DNA from: DATNIC01 sp035604635
GTDB taxonomy: Bacteria > Vulcanimicrobiota > Vulcanimicrobiia > Vulcanimicrobiales > Vulcanimicrobiaceae
Assembly (NCBI GenBank): GCA_035604635.1
Contig: DATNIC010000104.1
Span: forward strand, 1 to 18,566
Direction: 5' to 3'
DNA: 18,566 nucleotides
This document shows, piece by piece, positions 15,077 to 18,566 of the stretch. The notes below the pieces were generated by a model. It did no database searches and was not told where the DNA came from. It worked only from the letters and a program-made list of their open reading frames with translations. Every line of letters begins with the position of its first letter. Position 1 is the stretch's first letter. The position numbers and the translations under genes are program-made.

Positions 15077-17180
15077 TGATCTCACGATAGACGTCGGCCG
15101 CTTTCGTCGGCGTGCGGACTAGCGCCGGATCGGCGTCGAGATCGATGTGATAGAGTCCGAAGTCGCTCTCGTGATTGAAGGGTAAGCCCCACTCGCGGTT
15201 CGACGTGATGCTCCAGCAAAGGTAGGCCTTCACCGGGATACAGTCCGTGACGGCGCGTTGGACTTCGCGCAGGTGTTCGCGGATGTAGACCTCGCGCGAC
15301 GTGCCGTCGGCGCTGTCGACGCAGCCGTTCTCGACGACGATGATCGGCTTGCCCGGGAATCTCTTGGCATGCCATTTCAACATCGCATAGATCCCGCCGG
15401 GCCAAACCGGCGCGCTCCCGTACCGTTCCGATGCCGCGTTGAGCAGCCGCTGGAGACGAGTAACCGACGGAACGCCCCAATAGTAGTCGATTCCGACGAA
15501 ATCGAGCGCCCCGCGGCACTCGGGCGGACAAAGAAATGCCGACAAGCGCCCGAGCATCCCCAGATGCCACCAATTCGCCGTGAGCATCGTCGTGAAAAAC
15601 GTAAGCAAACGCAGCGGCTGATCGAGCCATTGGAAGGGCGAGCGCAGCGAGGAGATGCGATCGTCCATCTCGATGTCGCGAAACTCGACCTTGTCGGGAT
15701 CGCCGAAGATTTCGCGCGCGATCGAGCGCGCGAGCTCGATCTCGAGGCCGCTATACGTTTTCGTTTTAGGATCGTACGTACACAGACCGGGGACACCCGG
15801 CGTCACGCCGGCGATGAGCTTGCCGCGCCGCCGCACGCGCTCGATCGAATCGGTGCGGCGCGGTTTGTGCGGCGCGACGGCGTGTCCGCGCAGGTCTGCG
15901 AGTGACGCACGCCGCCCGCAGATCGGCGCGTGCGGATCGCCGCGGGCCGCTTTGAAAGCGCGGACGCCGGCATCGACCGCGTCCAAGAGCGTCCGGTTTC
16001 CCGGCGCAACGGCAGCCGCATACGGCTCATCGTCGAGCGGGCCGGATGCGATACGCAACCCTCGCGCGGGATCGTCGACGAATTGTTTGAGCTGGAGATC
16101 GTCGCCGAGGGCGGCGTCGGCGTCCCCATTCGCAACGGCGGCGACGGTGTTCGAGAGTTCGTCGACGACGAGCAGCGTGGCATTGGGGAAGAAGGAGGGC
16201 GCACGCGTCTCCGCCGTCGTCCCGCGGGTCACCGCGAGTTTTCCCGACCAGGTCGCACCGACGTCAGGCGTGCCGCTCTTGGCGACGAGCACCTGATGAG
16301 CGACGAGGTAGGCTTCCGAGAACTGGACCCGGTCGGCGCGAGCGCGGGTTGCGGTGAAGCGCGCGATGACGACGTCGACGTTCCCGAGCTCTGCAAAGCC
16401 GCGGTCGGCGATGTGGCCGCTGAGCCGACGAAATCCCTGGCTCGATCGAATGCGCGCAACGTTGAAGTCGGCCAGCCATTGCAGCCAGCGGGGGATACCG
16501 AGCAAGAACGAATTCGTCCCGACCGGGGCATTGGGCCGCAGCGTCCGAATCGCATCGCGGGCTCGCGCGTGCGCGATGAAGAGATTGCGGATGAGATCTT
16601 CCGCATGCGCCATCTGCACGTCCGCGGGCGTCCCCTGGGGCAAGCCAGGCGGCATCGCGTACCAGTGCATCCACCACGGTTTGACATAGCCGTAGATCAA
16701 CTGGTTGGGCTCGTTGAAGGTCACGTAGTAGTCGATCGCGTTGCCCAGCCGGCGCGCCACCTCGGTCGCGTAGGCGGTAAACCACTTGGGGAAGTCTTGG
16801 TGGATCATCCCGCCGCGCTGTTCGACGTGAACGGGCCATGTGTAGTGGTGAAGCGTGACGATCGAGACCATCCCGGCGGCGCGAATCGCGCTCAGCAGAT
16901 CGCGGTAGTGCTCGAAGGCGTCGTCGTCATAGACGCCCGGCGTCGGCTCGAGCCGCGCCCACGCGAGCGAGACGCGAAACGCCGTGCAGCCCAGCTGCGC
17001 CGCAAGGGTGACGTCCTCGCGATACCGTTTCCAGAAATCCGTGGCGTGGCCGCGGGCGGTGAGCCCGCGACGTTCCTCCCAGACGTCCCGAATATCCGGG
17101 CCGAAGCGGTCCTCGAAAGCCTCGCACTGGTGGTCGGCCGTAGCGACGCCGAAGCGAAAATCGTCCGGGAAAGGGCGCAT
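15051..17180 (-). CDS. GH1 glycosidase interrupted by a circularly permuted amino-acid-binding (SBP_bac_3-like) domain
   Basis: ATG 17180 gives 709 residues; a TTG at 17201 is possible but adds nothing family-like. Residues 1-245 are the first half of a GH1 TIM barrel: FRFGVATADHQCEAFE, LHHYTWP and TFNEPNQ with acid/base Glu157. Residues 513-709 are its second half: LDFVGIDYYWG, IIVVENG with nucleophile Glu617, CWSITSNREWG. Together they make about 440 residues, a normal GH1. Between them sits a solute-binding domain in permuted order. Residues about 250-415 match its C-terminal part (VDVVIARFTATRARADRVQFS, LAVTRGTTAE, ADAALGDD, GPLDDEPYAAAVAPGN). Residues about 443-512 match its N-terminal part (SIERVRRRGKLIAGV, GLEIELARSIA, KVEFRDI). 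No signal peptide is seen, so it is probably cytoplasmic. The sugar substrate is unknown. Confidence 0.88.
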   Translation of the reverse strand: MRPFPDDFRFGVATADHQCEAFEDRFGPDIRDVWEERRGLTARGHATDFWKRYREDVTLAAQLGCTAFRVSLAWARLEPTPGVYDDDAFEHYRDLLSAIRAAGMVSIVTLHHYTWPVHVEQRGGMIHQDFPKWFTAYATEVARRLGNAIDYYVTFNEPNQLIYGYVKPWWMHWYAMPPGLPQGTPADVQMAHAEDLIRNLFIAHARARDAIRTLRPNAPVGTNSFLLGIPRWLQWLADFNVARIRSSQGFRRLSGHIADRGFAELGNVDVVIARFTATRARADRVQFSEAYLVAHQVLVAKSGTPDVGATWSGKLAVTRGTTAETRAPSFFPNATLLVVDELSNTVAAVANGDADAALGDDLQLKQFVDDPARGLRIASGPLDDEPYAAAVAPGNRTLLDAVDAGVRAFKAARGDPHAPICGRRASLADLRGHAVAPHKPRRTDSIERVRRRGKLIAGVTPGVPGLCTYDPKTKTYSGLEIELARSIAREIFGDPDKVEFRDIEMDDRISSLRSPFQWLDQPLRLLTFFTTMLTANWWHLGMLGRLSAFLCPPECRGALDFVGIDYYWGVPSVTRLQRLLNAASERYGSAPVWPGGIYAMLKWHAKRFPGKPIIVVENGCVDSADGTSREVYIREHLREVQRAVTDCIPVKAYLCWSITSNREWGLPFNHESDFGLYHIDLDADPALVRTPTKAADVYREIIKRRDSGA

Positions 17181-17229
17181 CGCCGAGAGCGTACCCGCCA
17201 AGCGCTTGAAACTCCCGGTTGTGCCGCCG

Positions 17230-17238
17230 TGTTATAAT
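17230..17238 (+). promoter_or_regulatory. ssrA: Extended -10 promoter element of ssrA
   Basis: TGTTATAAT is a consensus TATAAT with an upstream TG one base away (extended -10). The best -35-like hexamer, TTGAAA at 17206-17211, sits 21 bases upstream, too far for normal spacing, which fits an extended -10 promoter. Transcription would start near 17245 and give a leader of about 23 bases before the mature tmRNA 5' end, to be removed by RNase P. Confidence 0.65.
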
Positions 17239-17267
17239 AGGTTGCTTCGGTCTAGGACCTAGCTCGC

Positions 17268-17619
17268 GGGGCTGAGCAGCTTCGACGGGAAGATCCGTGG
17301 TCGATGTAAGCAGGCGGAGTTGCGAGCTCTCCTAAAACGATCGCACGCGTTATACACGCGAACCAAGAATACGCTCTCGCTGCCTAATTTAGGTTAGCGA
17401 CGGTAAGCGGAACGTCGCCGGAACGAGTCCGCCATCCGTCAACAAGTCCGGCTAGGACGGGGACTCCGCTCTGGAAACCGCCCGAGATTTAGGAGTTGCG
17501 GTCAATGAAATTCCGGCTTCGAGAAGCTCACTGACCTAAGACAAAATCGAAGCTGAGCCTGGAGAAAGCGTCGGTCCGGCTTTTCGGACTCGGGGGGCGG
17601 TTCCCCGACAGCTCCACCA
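17268..17619 (+). ncRNA. ssrA: Transfer-messenger RNA (tmRNA)
   Basis: The 352-base RNA starts with GGGGCTG, which pairs with CAGCTCC at 17609-17615, followed by A and an encoded CCA (17617-17619). The 5' domain has the D-loop signature TTCGACGGG. The tag frame at 17358-17387 reads GCG AAC CAA GAA TAC GCT CTC GCT GCC TAA, peptide ANQEYALAA, with the usual YALAA degron. It rescues stalled ribosomes with SmpB and marks the product for proteolysis. The T-arm is odd: stem TCGGGG/CCCCGA closes a loop GGCGGTT instead of TTCRANY (separate finding). No smpB gene is in the window. Confidence 0.97.
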
Positions 17620-17631
17620 ATTTTCTGCGAC

Positions 17632-17668
17632 ATCCCGATAATACGCCGCTGGGCGATATTATCGGGAT
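17632..17668. terminator. Long hairpin just after tmRNA (possible terminator)
   Basis: ATCCCGATAATA (17632-17643) is a perfect inverted repeat of TATTATCGGGAT (17657-17668). Inside the 13-base loop CGCC/GGCG can pair again, extending the stem with a bulged A. It begins 13 bases after the tmRNA CCA. There is no T-run after either arm, so it is not a canonical intrinsic terminator. It could end or process tmRNA transcripts, serve the convergent hydrolase gene, or serve both. Confidence 0.5.
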
Positions 17669-17710
17669 TCCTGCCGCATAAGCCTTGCAAATCATCGCCG
17701 AGGCTGGCCA

Positions 17711-18388
17711 CTAGCGCTGATGTGCGTTGAGGAAGTCGAGAGTCCGCTTCTGCGCAAGGCCCGTGGCCTCGGCGTGATAGACCTCCGGGCGATCGTGGCA
17801 TCCGAAGCAATGTCCCGCTCCCGGATAGATGTAGATTTCTACTTCAGGCCGCGCCGACCGGATCGCCTCAACGTCATCAAGTGGGATCGCGCGGTCATTT
17901 CCTCCGAAGTGCAGCTGCACCGGAATCTTCGGGACCTCATTGCGCGTTTTCGCGATACCGCTGCCATACCAGGCCACGGCCACGTCGAAGAGGCTCTGGC
18001 GTGTCGCCGACCACCAGGCGAGGGTTCCGCCCCAGCAATAGCCTAAGACCCCCCGATATGGCGTGCCGAGTGCCTGCCCAGCGGCTAGCACGTCGAGCAA
18101 AGATGCTTCGTCCGAGATCTGCTCGCGAACTTGCATACCACGCTTCGTCTCGGCGTAGGCCAACTCGATGCCAGGTTCTACGCGGTCGAAGAGAGCAGGA
18201 GCGATTGCGTAGTAGCCGGCGTCTGCAAAGCCTTCCGCGACCTCCCGCATGTGCGCAGTCAAGCCGAAGATTTCTTGGAGCAGGACTAGTCCCCGCTGCG
18301 CCTTAGGGTCGCCAGCACTGTAGGCGGTGAAGCGATGCCCATCCATCGCGGTAAGAGTGCGCAACTTGGCGCGGTCAGACTCGAGCAT
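17711..18388 (-). CDS. Dienelactone hydrolase family protein
   Basis: The chosen start is ATG 18388 because AGGAG lies eight bases upstream; ATG 18394 is only two bases from it and TTG 18418 lies further out. The product has 225 residues. The alpha/beta-hydrolase catalytic residues are Cys118 in LGYCWGG, Asp165 in FGGNDRAI and His193 in PGAGHCFG, with Glu39 in LQEIFGL, the residue that tunes the Cys nucleophile in dienelactone hydrolases. The Cys nucleophile and QEIFG segment separate it from serine esterases. It would hydrolyse dienelactones of the chlorocatechol or related pathways, but many paralogues have other ester or lactone substrates. Cytoplasmic. It converges on ssrA. Confidence 0.93.
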   Translation of the reverse strand: MLESDRAKLRTLTAMDGHRFTAYSAGDPKAQRGLVLLQEIFGLTAHMREVAEGFADAGYYAIAPALFDRVEPGIELAYAETKRGMQVREQISDEASLLDVLAAGQALGTPYRGVLGYCWGGTLAWWSATRQSLFDVAVAWYGSGIAKTRNEVPKIPVQLHFGGNDRAIPLDDVEAIRSARPEVEIYIYPGAGHCFGCHDRPEVYHAEATGLAQKRTLDFLNAHQR

Positions 18389-18457
18389 AGGCATGGCTCC
18401 TGTGGGCAATGTGGACAAGCCGGGGCACCGTTTGGAATATCTCGTCGACCTCAGCGC

Positions 18458-18566
18458 TCATGACACGACCGAGCCAGGCTCGCGGCAACGCTCCATCTCG
18501 GCGAGGAAGCACTCGATCCGGTCGACCGCACGCGTCTCCTTAAAGCTAGCGGTCAGGCCCCGCCGC
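18458..18566 (-). CDS. Possible C-terminal end of an unrecognised gene (right edge)
   Basis: Reading leftward from the window edge, one frame stays open for 35 codons to TGA at 18458-18460, with a plausible amphipathic composition (TASFKETRAVDRIECFLAEMER). The TGA is in the same frame as, and 69 bases upstream of, the hydrolase ATG, so this could be the upstream gene of a two-gene unit. The piece is too short to recognise and chance is not excluded. Confidence 0.3.
   Translation of the reverse strand, partial: RRGLTASFKETRAVDRIECFLAEMERCREPGSVVS

Noticed and set aside
15645..16433. Permuted binding domain as the result of an inversion or two overlapping separate genes
   Set aside because: All segments lie on the same strand and in the same frame, and there is no internal stop or new start with a ribosome binding site at the domain borders. 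An inversion would put the pieces on opposite strands.
15930..17237. Long open frame (435 codons) on the plus strand opposite the glycosidase
   Set aside because: It is antisense to a gene with clear catalytic motifs, has an Arg/Asp-rich composition without domain signs, and runs across the glycosidase start. GC-rich DNA produces such frames often.
17268..17619. tmRNA gene as the attachment site of an integrated element
   Set aside because: No integrase gene and no second copy of the tmRNA 3' end were seen in the window.

Overview
The window is 18.6 kb of GC-rich bacterial chromosome, densely packed, with GTG and TTG starts common and most junctions overlapping. It carries housekeeping genes (uvrC, surE, ssrA, a tRNA-Pro) beside a complete branched-chain amino acid ABC transporter and signalling genes. 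A periplasmic-type binding protein with a signal peptide fits a diderm. Overall style resembles uncultured soil lineages such as Candidatus Eremiobacterota, but this is a low-confidence guess from gene style, not a marker-based assignment.

Layout. 1-1116 (-): the N-terminal 372 codons of a KdpD-like potassium/turgor sensor, running off the left edge. 1176-3414 (+): a membrane histidine kinase overlapping a NarL/LuxR-type response regulator. 3415-3561 (-): a small single-pass membrane protein. 3668-4255 (+): a VOC-family metalloprotein. 4252-5614 (-): two tandem TrkA-type RCK proteins. 5744-5820 (+): tRNA-Pro(CGG). 5845-9919 (+): a tight run of stand-alone Clp N-domain protein, DedA protein, UvrC, a YvlD/phage-holin-4-like membrane protein and SurE. 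9916-10332 (-): an SRPBCC protein. 10420-15076 (+): livJ-livH-livM-livG-livF. 15051-17180 (-): a GH1 glycosidase interrupted by a substrate-binding-protein domain. 17268-17619 (+): tmRNA. 17711-18388 (-): a dienelactone hydrolase, preceded by the possible end of another gene at the right edge.

The most unusual object is the 709-residue GH1 protein. Its TIM barrel is split between the acid/base Glu157 and the nucleophile Glu617 by an amino-acid-type solute-binding domain whose two parts are in circularly permuted order (C-terminal part first, N-terminal part second). All four pieces lie in one reading frame, both glutamates and the ligand-contact residues are kept, and no signal peptide is visible. 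The simplest reading is a cytoplasmic glycosidase gated by a small amino-acid-like ligand. Its gene converges on, and overlaps, the end of the branched-chain amino acid transporter operon.

Secondary points of interest are a tmRNA whose T-loop lacks the usual TTCRANY sequence, a perfect 12-bp hairpin inside the first codons of livH, and four convergent gene pairs that abut or overlap with no room for a terminator. No CRISPR array, insertion sequence, prophage or integrase was seen. No stretch longer than 300 bases lacks a gene.
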